Assembly (NCBI GenBank): GCA_014773175.1
Contig: VXCM01000440.1
Location: forward strand, 124,001-188,000
DNA: 64,000 nucleotides
Reading direction: 5' to 3'
Origin: Lucifuga dentata
Taxonomy: Eukaryota > Chordata > Actinopteri > Ophidiiformes > Bythitidae
Shown here: one piece after another, positions 1 through 12,120 of the stretch
Layout of the letters: each line of letters starts with the position of its first letter
Position numbering within the stretch: the stretch's first letter is position 1
Translations under genes and position numbers: made by a program
Notes under the pieces: model-generated
The model's input: the letters and a program-made list of their open reading frames with translations, nothing else
Told to the model about the DNA's origin: nothing
Database searches by the model: none

Positions 1-1
1 C

Positions 2-499
2 TCGTCCAAATCCCACTACGGCATGCTGGTTGGCTCTCCTTCTCAGGCAGGCTACCACCTCACGCTGGAATCCACCAGCCACCAGCAGCTCACGCCATCT
101 CAGGAGCTGACCGAGCAGCTGGAGAAGCAACACTCCCCTGGCTCCTTCAACCTACCTCCCCAGGACCTGACCGCCCCGACGGACAGCTCCAAGGGGCAAC
201 AGGCCAAGGCCGGAGGGAACGCAGCGCCTCCCAATGGCTCCAGCTACCCAGACCTGTCCCCGCTGAACCCCCCCAAGGAAGCCACCTACCAGATAGAGAA
301 CTTCGCCCAGGCTTTCGGCTCCCAGTTCAAGTCAGGACGGCGGACCCCTCTGAGCTACAGCAGCGATCCCGGGGCAGAGGTCGACCACAGAATACGGACT
401 CCAGTGTCAGAATTCTCAGGGTATACCAGTTTGTTAGCTGACGTCAGTGAGCCAGTGAGTACAGGATCGAAAACCCCAACAAGCCAAAGTTTCAGATAA
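2..499 (+). CDS. znf148: ZBP-89 family zinc-finger transcription factor, C-terminal end (3' partial exon)
   Basis: The reading frame is open from base 2 and ends with TAA at 497-499, so only the last ~165 codons of the protein are in the window. No zinc finger is present here; the piece is Ser/Pro/Gln-rich, then ends in a conserved block containing QIENFAQAFGSQFKSG, SGYTSLLADVSEP and the terminus TPTSQSFR. From memory of the family, ZNF148 (ZBP-89) and ZNF281 (ZBP-99) proteins end in a very similar block (…TPTSQSYR). These are Kruppel-type C2H2 factors that bind GC-rich promoter elements in the nucleus. I prefer znf148 over znf281 because the next gene downstream is a muc13-like gene, and ZNF148 and MUC13 lie close together on human chromosome 3q21. 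The family call is fairly secure; the choice of paralogue is inference. Confidence 0.8.
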   Translation, partial: SSKSHYGMLVGSPSQAGYHLTLESTSHQQLTPSQELTEQLEKQHSPGSFNLPPQDLTAPTDSSKGQQAKAGGNAAPPNGSSYPDLSPLNPPKEATYQIENFAQAFGSQFKSGRRTPLSYSSDPGAEVDHRIRTPVSEFSGYTSLLADVSEPVSTGSKTPTSQSFR

Positions 500-3100
500 G
501 GGTCAATGAGGTGAATCCAGTAGGGGGGCTGCTCTGTTACTGTCCTGCAGTCCCTCTGCCATCTTAATTTTGTTCTTGTAGCAAAATTCTTTTGTTTTTT
601 TTTTAAACACTGCCATTAAATGTTGATAATAAAATGACCAGGGAGGGTCTTCCATGGCCTCAAATGCAATTTTTAAAATATTCTCATTTTTATTATGTAT
701 TTAGTCGCTTTTTTTTTTTTTTTGNTTTTTTTTTTTTTTTGGGTTTTAGAGTAGTGATTTTGATATGAACTTAAACCGTAGATTTAAATGTAATTTAAGA
801 CATTTAGAGGGTAGCTATGAACTTGTTTTTTTTTCTGAATCCTTGTGTTTTACCAATCATCATACCATTGTAAAGTAATAATGAAAAATGTTGATAATTT
901 CAATAATAATAACATTTGTGGCAGGGAAAGGCCCAGAATTCAAATGGCAAAAAAANAAAAAAAAAAAAAAAAAAAAGTATATATATTGTCTGTTACAAGA
1001 AACGTATTATCTCAGGAAATAGGCAACATTTGTGTAATAAGACTTTTTATTATGAGATGCAATTAGCACACTTTTTACAGGTGTACTTTGAGACTACAGT
1101 TTTTATTTTTTATTTTTCTTTTCAAAAAAAAACAAAAAACAAAAAACAGAATGACCGAACAATTTGGTTTTTACTGCGTGTAGCTTTGTGGAAATTATGG
1201 TACTGTTGTGTCAATGTGAACAACATTCACTGACATGTCTTTCATACAGAGCCACATGTCTACATGAGCTTGTCTGAATTGTACTGGATTTTAGCATGGT
1301 GACACGTTCTGACGCGAAGAGGATGTTTGAACGTAATGGCTGTGGTTTTATTGGTGTACCCTGTCAGTTGATGAAGCCTGCACGCCTCTGGTTTTGGCCA
1401 AAAGCAGCCCGCAGAAAAGACATATCTTCTACCCAAAAGTCAAACTTTTCGCCAAAGGCTATTGTGCATTGGCGTTGCGGCCATCTGCCGCAGAAAGCGG
1501 TGGACGCGAGTCTTTCCGTCATGCCGATACGAGCATCTTTTTTTGAACAAGGCACCACTTCTCACCTCCACTCCTTGCTGTTCCTGTTCTTTGTCAATGG
1601 AATCAAACAAGCACTTTTTTAAACAAATCATCATTGGAAACAACAGTAACCCATTCAAATTGCATATGTCATAAAAGTGATTATTATGCTGATGATTATT
1701 ATTTTAAGAGGAGAAAACTGTGAAGGGGGTGGGAGGGNAGTAGGCATGACCGTGGGCATTTAAATGTATTTTATTGCTTTTTCTTAAGAGTGGGGGGGAT
1801 TTTTTTTTTTCTTGCAGTTTGTCAGGTGATGTTGTAAAAAGATGATTTGCCATAATTTTGTAATACAATATTATTGTATTTAAGTTGTTTTGAGAGATGG
1901 GCTGATATGCTGGAACCCTTATATCTTTAATCCCACAGGTATGTTGGATTCATACCTAAACCCTTTTATTTATTCTCAACTACTCACAACAGAACTCAGT
2001 AGCAAATATTTTTGGCAAGTAATCACTGGACCTACACCCCCCCCCCCCCCCNCACACACACCCCCACACACCCGTGCCCTCTCTTTTTTCTGTTTACTTT
2101 TTTTGTTTTAACCCAGTTTTAAAGCCACAGTTTTGCAAGAAACCACGTCAGTAATACAGTTAAGAAACAGAAAAGTTAAGATATACCCCCTCCCTTCCCC
2201 AAAATGCAGTCCGGCACTCACAAGAATAAACAATGGCCTTCTTTGTCTTCCATGGTTAAAGCCATTCTATCCCGGCTGCCAGGGTTGATATTTAATTTAG
2301 TTGATTTCCTGTGAGCCGTACCCCCCCCTCCTCATTTTCCTTTTCCTACGTCTGTGAGCTCCACAGCCAAGAGACTTTGAAGCTACTCAGATCACAGGGA
2401 ACAAAGACTGACTGACCAGCTACTTCACTCCAAACACACACTATGCTTTTAACGGAGAGAAAAGGTGGGTGAGACATGGAGGGAAAAGAAAAAAAGACAA
2501 TAGGATTGACCTAAATATACCTCATATCACTAAAGCATAAGAAAGCAGGGACATGCGTTTCATGTATGTAGTGGAAATATTTGTAGTATAGGTTCGACAT
2601 ATTGTATAATCATTTAACACTGCCTGTGTTTACAATTATAGAGCAGTTGACTCCTCAAAAAGCATATGTACTTTTTTTTTTTTTGGTCTGTAAAAACATT
2701 CACACCAAGCAGTGTTGCGTTCTAGATGCCTCTCAGAGCATTAATTTTTCTCATGTTATATCCCTTATTTTTTTTACTTGCCATAATGTGTTTTGATATG
2801 ATCTCTAGAAGGATATGTTTACAAAAATGTACAAAAACACTAAAAATGTGTGTTCTTAATTTTTTTTTTTTTTTTTNTAATTTTTTTTTTTTTTTTGAGT
2901 TTCCTTCAGTATGCATGATAAGACATTTTTAATGGCTTTTTTCTGACTGTCACCTCAATACCAAATTTTGTAGCAGAAGCCTCCCCATTCCTTTGTCTTT
3001 ATTTGTTCTAGAACCCTTGTGATATGATTTCCCAGGCTGTACCAGTTATTGAGATGATAAACGGATTAGAGAAGCCAATAAAACTTTTTGTTACAAAAAA
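500..3100 (+). other. znf148: Long 3'UTR of znf148
   Basis: AT-rich sequence without coding potential follows the znf148 stop. Poly(A) signals AATAAA occur at 628-633, 2225-2230 and 3077-3082. The last is followed by a T-rich and GT-containing stretch and is the best candidate for the distal 3' end. Homopolymer T and A runs with Ns at 725, 956, 2052 and 2877 show that the assembly is uncertain here. Small ORFs in this stretch (for example 1296-1622) have no recognisable domain and I do not call them. Confidence 0.55.
3077..3082 (+). promoter_or_regulatory. Distal poly(A) signal of znf148
   Basis: Canonical AATAAA followed by ACTTTTTGTTAC and then sequence unrelated to a UTR. An alternative proximal signal lies at 628-633. 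Confidence 0.5.
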
Positions 3101-3402
3101 GTACTTGGTATTCTTATTCTCTTTCAAAAGTATTTCACTTAAAATCTACCTGTAATTACAATCAGATTTCTCTCTCTTTTTTTTAAGCCATTAATTTCCC
3201 TTGATGCTTAAAGATGCAATAATCAATTTTGACCACTAGGACGCAGAAAACATCCGGACGAGATGCTTAGAAATTCAAAACCATTAGCTATGGTGGAATG
3301 TCGAATATTTGTTTATATTCATTGTATTCTTTTTTTTTTTTAATAATTTGTTCTTTTTAATTAGCTGGATCAGTAATGAGCTAATTTCACCGCAGAGTTT
3401 AA

Positions 3403-3976
3403 AAGACCATAATGCCAATTTTGCATGTTTGAGCCTAATATATTCAGTTTTCATACGTTACATTACTGACAACCATTTCCCAAAGAATAAAACCGTATTT
3501 CAGCTTTCCTGATATTTTGCAAAATCTCTTAATCTTTCAAAATCAAATATTCAAGCAATACACCCACCTTAAAAATCAATGTTTCGCCTGCTAATAGTTA
3601 CGCAGCCGTATGAAGTCACGTCGTTTAAATTTTTCGATAAACGAGGTCTTCTTTTGGGACTATATTCCCCGGTGGAGACATACATTCACTCCATGCTTTT
3701 TATTGTACTTAAACNAAAAAAAAAAAAAAAAACCTGAATACACATCTTGTTTGTTATGGTGGATGACCTGTCCTATCCCAAGAATGTTTCAAGTATCTAC
3801 AAGTTAATTTTAATAGCGTACCAGAATGAACTGAAACCAGTATTGATCTGGAAGGTAGGAAAAACATTTTAGTTCACCGTTCCATGCTTTGGGAAATGAT
3901 TGTCAGTAATGTTACGTGTATAAAAATTGAATAGGCTGTGTTAGGCTCAAACATGCAAAATGACTGGTATGGTCCT
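3403..3976. mobile_element. TTAA-flanked MITE, copy 1
   Basis: A 574-bp element with long inverted ends. The left end reads AAGACCATAATGCC…TTTGCATGTTTGAGCC and the right end is its approximate reverse complement, closing with …GGCTCAAACATGCAAAATG…TATGGTCCT. TTAA flanks both ends (3399-3402 and 3977-3980), as expected for piggyBac-type insertion. The N at 3715 lies in an internal A run. The relation to piggyBac is inferred from the TTAA only; no transposase is present. Confidence 0.7.
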
Positions 3977-4973
3977 TTAAGAAAGTCATTTCATCACACT
4001 GAACAGAGTGACATTGATGACGTGATAGTAGCTTCGCAGTTTACTGTAATGGTGAAGCAAGACAGCGTGTTAGAATGATATCACTCCAATGTCATCCATC
4101 TAATGTGCAGTGTGTACCTAGCAGTAGAAGTTCAAGGCTTCGCTCACACCTTGGGCCAGCTGATCCTGGGTCACATACACGACTCCCATGTGACCCTAGC
4201 AGTCACCTGACTGAAGGTGTGAACGACTTTCAGAGGCTGTGGGTTCAATTCCCATTGGCTCAGAACTGAAGAAGCTACTTAGTGAGTGCCAAATTAAAGG
4301 CTGAATGACCACTTTCATAGGGAGAAAAAAAGGAAACGACACTTTTTGTTAGCTTAATTTCTTTACCTGCAAGTACTTACATTTAGTGTTTTTTTTTTCC
4401 ACACCAGTTTTCACTCCAGTGTTCTAATTTAATTTGAAGTCAAAATGTGGCACTACTCATTCTGACAGATCCTATTTACTCTGACATGCTGTGATATACT
4501 GACTGGCCTGCAGAGGGCAGTGTGGGAAAGGTTTTCATCGCTGAACTGACACACATGATATGATACTATTGATGTGCTTGCAGTGGCTGCTAGTTGCATT
4601 TCTGTTCGACTACGCTTAAATTAATACTGTTCTGATAGTGGAAATGATTTCAAAAGCTCATCCTTTGCTAAGAAAGCCAGACCAAATTTCCTGCTGGGAG
4701 ACAGAATCTTTATTACATGATTCATACAACAAGTTATGTGGCCGACAGAAAGATACATGGTAATAAATCTAAAGCGTTCCAATGTGCAGTGTTTAGGTCG
4801 AACTGCTGTGCTTTTTGCCTCGTTTTTTAAGTCTTAATGACTCATATTTGCCAAATTTATTCTAGACCTGAAATCAAACCTTAAAGGAGCATACTGTAAC
4901 TAATAATAATAATATAAGTTATTATATTACTAGTGATTTTGCATGTTTGATCCCAATAATACACCCATTTTAA

Positions 4974-5613
4974 AGGACCATACTGGCCATTTTGCATATT
5001 TGAGCCTAATATATTCAATTTTCATACATGTTACGTTACTGACAACCATTTCCAAATGATAAAACCATATTTCAACTTTCCTGATATTTTGCAAAACCTC
5101 TTGATCTTTCAAAATTAAATATTCAAGCAATACACCCACCTTAAAAATCAAAGTTTTGCATGCTAATAGTCCTGCAGCCTTATGAAGTCATGGTCATTTA
5201 AATTTTTTTGATAAATGCAGGTCCTTTTTGGGGGGGGGACTATATTTCCCGGTGGAGACATGCATTCACTCCGCACTTTTTATTGTACTTAAACACTAAA
5301 ATTATGTAACTTCGAAAAAAAAAACCTGAATACACATCTTATTCGCAATGATGGATTACCTATCCTAAAAACATTTCAAACAAGTTCATTTTAATAGCGC
5401 ACCAGAATGAAATGAAACCAATAGCAGTCTGGAAGTAGGAAAAAAACTTTTTAATTCGCCGTTCCATTGAGAAATGATTGTCAGTAACATTATGTGTATG
5501 AAAATTGAATATATTAGGCTCAAACATGCAAAANGAAATGATTGTCAGTAACATTATGTGTATGAAAATTGAATATATTAGGCTCAAACATGCAAAATAG
5601 ACAATATGGTCCT
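4974..5613. mobile_element. TTAA-flanked MITE, copy 2
   Basis: Same family as the copy at 3403-3976 and similar along its length, including inverted ends beginning AGGACCATACTGGCC, with TTAA at 4970-4973 and 5614-5617. Apparent length is 640 bp, but 64 bp of that is the duplicated block around the N at 5534. Without it the copy is 576 bp, almost equal to copy 1. A partial terminus of the same family lies just upstream, near 4935-4970. Confidence 0.7.
5471..5597. repeat. 63-nt direct duplication around an N (assembly artefact)
   Basis: Positions 5471-5533 and 5535-5597 are identical, with a single N between them at 5534. Removing one copy restores the MITE to the length of its sister copy. 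This is best read as two overlapping contigs joined without merging the overlap. Confidence 0.85.
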
Positions 5614-5617
5614 TTAA

Positions 5618-6011
5618 AACTATGCCCACCTTAAAATTTAGTGTTTGGCTTACTAAAACTTAAATATAGAAGGTTCTCGATAAAAGCTGTCTTCTTCTGA
5701 AACTAAATTCTCTGGCATAGACATTTTCTTCCATGCAGCTCAGTGTTGGACCTTTTAAAATAAGTAACTAACAAAACAGAATGACATTTGGTTTGTTGTG
5801 ATGCTTACCTCTTGAACAGTTCAAGTCTCTACAAGTGGATTTTTAAAGTATACTGGAATGAACTGACACCAATGGCTGTCCGGAAGGTAGAAAAAACAAT
5901 TCTAAAATGTACCGTCCCAGTAGTATGTTTTGGAAAGTGGTTGGCAGTAATGGCAGCAAGTTATTGGGCTCAAACATGGTGGGAACCGACCAGAAACAAG
6001 TTTATGATACT
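5618..6011. mobile_element. TTAA-family MITE, copy 3 (diverged, truncated)
   Basis: Aligns by eye to roughly 3560-3960 of copy 1: shared landmarks are the internal CCACCTTAAAA, the GATAAA…GTCTTCTT block, the ATTCTCTGG/ATTCCCCGG block, TACAAGT…TTTTAA and the GGCTCAAACATG terminus. It is much more diverged than copies 1 and 2. The hAT element at 6020 is inserted immediately after it, so this copy is older than that insertion. Confidence 0.5.
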
Positions 6012-6057
6012 GTGCCAATCAGCGGCGATTTGTTAATGCGGGACGCTGGGGCACCGC

Positions 6058-6184
6058 CCCCCTCCAAATATCTAGAAAAGAAAGTCTACTTAAACATGTT
6101 AAACATAAATTAATTACATANCCCCCTCCAAATATCTAGAAAAGAAAGTCTACTTAAACATGTTAAACATAAATTAATTACATA
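6058..6184. repeat. 63-nt direct duplication around an N (assembly artefact)
   Basis: Positions 6058-6120 and 6122-6184 are identical and separated by one N at 6121. The unit length equals that of the duplication at 5471-5597. Confidence 0.85.
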
Positions 6185-6632
6185 ATGTGAAATAATTATA
6201 AAATAAATAATTGTGTACTCCTACATCGCGCCTGGTAAGTGCCTCTCAGGATTCATTAAAAATGTACTTGTTTAATTTCTATATAAATACATATACTTCC
6301 TGGGTGAGGGGCGCCTGCCAAATCAGTGTTTATGTAGGTTCTTCAACTTTTGACAAGCACGTGACCTGAGGCTGCTCTTTCATTGGCTTCTGCAGATTTC
6401 ACGGGGCCCTCCCACTTTTATTGACAGCGAATTAGTATAGTTTTTAGTTTTTGTTTTTTTTTTATTTGGATGTGATGTGAGATTTGATGTGATTGGATGT
6501 GAGATTTGGACGTGATTGGAAATATTGTAGACGCTGTCTTCCCGGTTTACACCCGCCATTAATACAACTCCATATACGCGGCCGTCCGTCCTTTATCTCC
6601 TTCGGTAGCTAGCAAGTTTGCGTTTTCGAGAG

Positions 6633-7330
6633 ATGGCAACTTCAAGTGGAACAGCGGAAAAAGTAAATTCGGTGCGTTCTTCACAAAAACAGCCTTTTTT
6701 TTTTTTTTAAGGCTTTCACTGGAAGAAAAGAAGAGGATTAAGGAGCTTGGACCGGACCACCTGATTTAAAAATTCAGCAGCAGACAAGGGATGGAGGACG
6801 AGCTAACACCCGGAGCTTCTCCCAAACGGAGCTGGCTAACGGGATGCGGTGTGAGTAATACCCTTTTTATTTCCCCGTTTGCTGTTTCAAAGTGTCGGCA
6901 CAGAAGCGTTGTGGACAATGACGTGTGTACAAGACCTAAAACACCTATCTGAGAAATGCAAAGTAGCTGCAGCCATCTAGAAAATTGCATGAAGCTGCAG
7001 TTTTTTGGCAGGCTAAGCATCGCTGAACAGCTAGATGAAGGCACAACGAAGAGGTCGCAAAAAAATCGACACATCCTGTCCAGAATAATAGATTGTGTGA
7101 AATTTTGTGGAGCTTTTGTGTTGGCTTTGCGTGGCTATGATGAGAGCAAGAACTCCGACAAGCCCGGGATATTCCGTGGGTTGGTGGAGTTTGTTGCTTC
7201 CCTTGATGACGCGTTGAAAGAGCAACAGCCTGTGATAATCCTAGAGGTCACAGCAGCTCATTTTATACAGGGAGGTCAAGTTTCAAAAAACAAAGAAATG
7301 GCTACTATGGAGACTAAAATCATTACATGA
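6633..7330 (+). pseudogene. hAT (ZMYM1/TTF-type) transposase remnant
   Basis: A start codon at 6633 opens a short exon with a GT donor at the TCG|GTGCG boundary. After an intron-like gap, the sequence from about 6712 encodes SLEEKKRIKELGPDHLI and then a stop; a shifted frame continues with WLTGCGVSNTLFIFPF. The longest intact piece (6956-7330) contains MKLQFFGR, KNRHILSRIIDCVKFCGAF and ALRGYDESKNSD, which resemble the N-terminal half of ZMYM1-like hAT transposases as I remember them. The catalytic part is not seen. Frameshifts and stops make it non-functional. It lies inside the bounded element at 6020-8065. Confidence 0.65.
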
Positions 7331-7671
7331 ATATAGTTGGGCTCATTGAATCCACAAGAGTCTCAGCTTTCCAGTCAGACCCAATTTATACAATTGTTTG
7401 TGGACCCCAGTATGCAGAAATATTCAAATACAGTAGGTGAAAATAACACATTTGTACTGCATGAGAAAAAGTGTATGGGATTAGCATAAAATGTCTGCAA
7501 AGAGGAGACTCATGGGTACCCAAAGAACCCATTTTCATTCAGATATCTTGAGGTCAGAGGTCAAGGGACCCCTGTGAAATAATGATGGAGAATAATGTGT
7601 GTAAAGGTCCATTTAGGACCCAAATGTTGGTTAAACATTGTGAGTTGTATTTTCCAACAGCAATGAGCAGT

Positions 7672-7806
7672 ATTTAATTCAGCTGATTACTCTGTATTTC
7701 TGTGCATGCATGTAAACATAGTCAGTGTATAACTGAAGNATTTAATTCAGCTGATTACTCTGTATTTCTGTGCATGCATGTAAACATAGTCAGTGTATAA
7801 CTGAAG
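7672..7806. repeat. 67-nt direct duplication around an N (assembly artefact)
   Basis: Positions 7672-7738 and 7740-7806 are identical with one N at 7739. This is the same pattern as at 5534 and 6121. Confidence 0.85.
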
Positions 7807-10800
7807 ATTTTTTTTTTTTCTCTATAATTTCAGTTGAAACTGTTATGTTCATTTTGCTCTTAAGTTCTTAATTAAATGAGAAATACTCAGTACTTTTCAT
7901 TTGTCAAGTATTTAATTTGGTTATTTCATACAGATTATTTATTTACTAAATTACCAGAGAACATGCTATATCATGATATATTGAGATATGAAATGACCTA
8001 TAGTGGGACAGAAGATTTTGTCCATATACCCCCTGTGCNAAAAATTTCATCACCAGCCGCCACTGGTGCCAATATGTAAACATCATGTCTTGATCTAAAT
8101 GTCTTCCATTAACCCACTACTCTTTATTCCCAAACAACAGAAGAAGAAAACAAAAACTGGACCAGTGGAAGATTAGCCCATCTTCATTCAAGCAGAGGCA
8201 GCTCAAGCGTACAGTACATAGTGTTCCAAACCAAATCACAATGAACATGGAACTGCCTCATTGCCAGGGACACAAGGTTGGGAGATGGTAATGACTGTTA
8301 GAGCCTTTGGACTTACTGTAACAGTTAGTAAAAGTTATCACACTCATCTCACCTTTGTTCACGCTTCACAGCAACAACTTCATAAAACCTTTGGGTGAAA
8401 AACTGAATTGTAGCTGCACTATTTTTCTTTTGTCTACTTTGAAAAGTAATTTGGGTTCATCACAAAGTTATGGTAAGTTCAAAGCCCAGTTAAAAGTTCA
8501 AAGCCCAGTTCAAAAGTCGAAAAGTACTACAGCTTTTGTATGAAATCATGTTTCCCTTCGTTTCACCATTGAGGTGTATAACAAACAGCTCATTGGTGTG
8601 CAGCAGTACTGTTAAGTTTAGGAGTAATTTATCTGTATTTTGGCCCACTTCTGCCTTTAATGTTTAATACACACAGATGAAAAATATTATTAAAATTGCC
8701 TAAACCTCCACCCAATACTGAATACTGATACTGATTTAACTTTAGAGACACAATTTAGAAAAGGGGTCATGATGCACCTAGTGAAGAAATGTAAATAGGT
8801 CAAATACAGGGGTTCTCAGAATGTGATGTATATACCAGTGGTACTTGAAGCGCCCTCTAGCGGTACCAGATGACTCTACAGAGAATCAAAACAAGTGAAC
8901 TCTCTCCTTCAGTCGCGCTGGAAGCATAGCGATGAAATGATGTTCATAACAAAACTGATGGGAATGAACTTTGTAAAATACATATAGCATTAATTAAAAT
9001 ATACTATTAAATTATAAAAACATAATTTGATGATTCTGACAATCTCTAGGCCAGCAGAGAAGGCCTTGTTGGCCCTGATGGCCCACCACTGCAACAAAGT
9101 ATACGCAGTACTCATTATTTAGTGATTCATTAACATTGATGGATGGATGTTGGAACTGATTCAGGTGGCTTTAAATGTAAATAGTTCATATGCTGCTTAA
9201 AATATTACAATACATTCTATTTCCTGAGTTTTTGTTTTTGTAAATAGAAAGTACAACTTTCATAAAAATGTAACGGAGAAAATGAACAATAGTTTAAGAC
9301 AAGTTAAGTGAAATATAAGTGAAGTGATGTATAAATACAGTATTTATTTATTTATTTTAATTTAATGTCCTGTTCACCTCTGCTAATAGAAACAGAGGAC
9401 AGGGAGTCATATTGTTGGAGCTTATACACCAAGAACAATTTGTTGTTCTCAAGAACAATAGGCCATGTTCCAAATAATGTAGATTAATCCAAAAAACATT
9501 TTAGGTGTCAAAAATTTTCTGTCATGTTTTCTAATTTCTCATCTGCAGCAAATACTTAAATCTACAGTCATTTTCAGATCTGTTTGAGAAATTTTTCCAA
9601 ACCTATTTTTGCTGGTTAAAAAAAAAAAAAAAAAAAAAAAAGGCAGCTCAGTGTGGATGGGGGCCTAAAACACAGGGAAAGGTAAGATATTATAGCATTA
9701 TATTCAATATGGCCATAGTTATCAGCAGTAAAATTGGTGTTTCTTTTGCTTAACCCGAGATTACCACATATTTGTTTTTATCTTTAGTCAGTTCAATCTT
9801 TTTTCCAGAAACACCCATGATGACGTTGAAATGGCATTAGAGCCATGTTGTGCTTAAATTCACATACGCAACTGGGATCAAAGTTGACTTGGAGATAAAA
9901 GCATTTTATGGGTGGTGATCAGATGAGATTGTCAGCCTTGTATAAAAAAAAAAACACAACTAAAGACTTACATTTTTACAGCTATGATTTGAACATATAT
10001 TAATATTTTTCATCTAGTGTTTCAACTTTCATGTTCAGCTTTTATTTTGTAGTTAAACAAAGCCCTTAATATCTCCTGTTGACTTTGAGCCAAAGGTCAG
10101 GTTCGCTTTAAAGATCCCTCCTATCCCAATTTACTGAAATTCAGATAACGTTATAAATGAGTTGACTCATTTTCTGAACCAACATTTTCATGTGCCAACG
10201 CCTTCATTTTTGTTAAGAATAGCATGCACCCTCTGTGTGTACAGCTTCTATATATGTTCTTGTGTTGAAATCATGTTTGTAGAAGCTGTGACACATTAGA
10301 TGATGACCGGCAGAGCTGTCATAAATTCGTAAAATGACTGGTAAGGAATGTAACCTTTGTTCTTCTTTTATAACACCAGGCAATTACTGTCCATATCAGT
10401 AACTTATAAAGTCTGAGGCTGAGATGTAAATAAGTTTCAGGCTACAGTTAAGTTGCATTATGTGCAGTCAGAAGGAACTGAACATTCTCATTAACACCAG
10501 AATGTGATGCAGCAAATGATGGCTTATAAATATGAAGAACAGTCTTAGATCTATAAAATTAAGAGGCTGTGAACATTCCAAAATCTGCTTCAAAAGAAAA
10601 CAATGCAGTGAGGGCGCCTGCTTGAGTTAACTGATTTCTTTCATAATACAAGTAAACATTTTACATTTTAAAATATAGCATTTAAAGAAACCAGTGTCCA
10701 TTAATTTAATAAAAGCGTGTTAGTATGAATCAACCGACCAGGTGTTAGGGAAGAGTTTTATTATTACTATTATATAGTTATATTACACTTCTTGTTTTTA

Positions 10801-10989
10801 TTCATATTTTATAAGCTACTGTACAGCACTTTGGTCAACGACAGTTGTATTAAAATGTGTATATAATAAATTTGACTTGACATATTACACAGTAATATGA
10901 TACTAATAATAATAATATGATAATAATATGTAATATGATAGTAATCTCTGTCATTACTGTAAATTCTCTCCAATGCTGGAAACTTCCTC

Positions 10990-11480
10990 TTGATTTAGAT
11001 TAGATTAGATTAGATTCAACTCTATTGTCATTGCACACAGTACAGTACTGAGACAACAAAATGTAGTTTAGTATCTAACCAGAAGTGCAAAAAGCAGTAA
11101 AGTGCAGAGTAATGTGTATATGTATAGAGATATATAAATTGCAGTGAGGGGTATATATGAATACAGTAAGATATATAAAATATGAAAGTATTAACAGTGT
11201 GAACAAATGAAATAAATATGAATATGTGTTTGTTTGTACTATAGGTCACGTGTACAATATGCAGTATATAACAGTCATGGAAACAGAAAGTCATGAGGTG
11301 GGGGGTGGGGGTGGCCTTATCACCATGGTACAGAGTTTAGCAAGGTGACAAGCTGAGGGGAAAAAAACTGTTCCTGAGCCTGCTGGTCCTGGAAGGGAGA
11401 GACCTGTAGCGCCTCCAAGAGGAGGGCAAACATTCTGTGACCGGGGTGAAAGGTGTCCCAGATGATGCTGTGCACCTTTA
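10990..11480. repeat. LINE-like interspersed repeat fragment
   Basis: Begins with GATTAGATTAGATTAG and continues TCTATTGTCATTGCACAC, a tail type shared with other fish non-LTR repeats. It runs through AACCAGAAGTGCAAA, then TGTTCCTGAGCCTGCTGG, GTAGCGCCTCC and CCGGGGTGAAAGG. I recognise these blocks as a widely dispersed teleost repeat, but I cannot assign the family firmly (Rex or L2-type is likely). A related TTTATTGTCAT tail is at about 23190-23300, and another at 48070-48160. Confidence 0.5.
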
Positions 11481-12046
11481 AGACAACTGAGATAACTATT
11501 GAGATAACTCTCAGTTTATCTCAATAGTGGTTTCTCATCTGGTGTACATAACAATTTGACATGTTTTTATGAGATGAGTTTGGGGTTTGACAGTCATGTT
11601 GAAAATACGGGACATGGACTAGCAAAAAAAAAAAAACCCCAAAAAAAACACATTTTTATCAGGCTTAAAATAGGTTTAACTAATGATAGTAGTTAAATAT
11701 TATGTTCTGTTTGTTTAAAGTTATTAGCTTCGCATATGCTCTTCCTGGCTTAAATGTCTCCTCTTTGAAAGGGGTTTAGCGCTAAAATTCGTGCAAGATA
11801 CAACGTCCTGCAGGTTTTATGTGCTCAGCTCAGATATGAAACAGCTAGATAATGGACTCTGTGTGTATTCAACAGGACAGGCTTACTGTAACACTATGAG
11901 CTAAAAGAAATGGTTTCACATTGGCCTTTGAAATTACTTATAATTTTTAATCATATTTTTCCACTATTCATTTGTTTGTCATTTGTTGATTTGTTTGGAG
12001 TCCGCCCTTTCAAGCCGTTAGTGTGGACTGGCCAGGTAGTCCACAC

Positions 12047-12120
12047 ATGGATGGATGGATGGATGGATGGATAGATAGATGGATGGATGGCAGACTGATG
12101 ATTGATTGATTGATTATTGA
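12047..12120. repeat. GGAT/GATT microsatellite
   Basis: About ten GGAT or GATA units, then GATT units. Further imperfect GGATAGATG units occur at 12320-12385. Confidence 0.8.

Larger units (their letters stand above)
6020..8065 (+). mobile_element. Degraded hAT transposon with 8-bp target-site duplication
   Basis: The element starts CAGCGGCGATTTGTTAATG at 6020 and ends …CACCAGCCGCCACTG at 8065; the reverse complement of the right end begins CAGTGGCGGCTGGT, so the ends are imperfect inverted repeats. The 8-bp direct repeat GTGCCAAT flanks it exactly (6012-6019 and 8066-8073), the signature of hAT insertion. It carries a broken transposase reading frame (6633-7330). Apparent length is 2,046 bp, of which about 132 bp is assembly duplication at the Ns at 6121 and 7739. 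It is non-autonomous now. Confidence 0.8.

Noticed and set aside
1296..1622. 108-codon ORF in the znf148 3'UTR
   Set aside because: No domain, overlapping minus-strand ORFs of similar length, and it lies before the likely distal poly(A) signal. Most likely chance.
4130..4320. tRNA-like or SINE-like GGGTTCAATTCCCATTGG block
   Set aside because: It resembles a polymerase III B-box, but no matching A-box or cloverleaf could be drawn, and the surrounding sequence did not match the SINE at 23492.
8811..8900. Second full copy of the CAGTGGTTC hAT MITE
   Set aside because: One end-like word (CAGGGGTTCTCAGAATG) is present, but no matching opposite end or 8-bp duplication was found.
11028..11294. 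88-codon minus-strand ORF
   Set aside because: It lies in a dispersed LINE-like repeat and encodes Tyr/His/Phe-rich sequence from an AT-rich tract.
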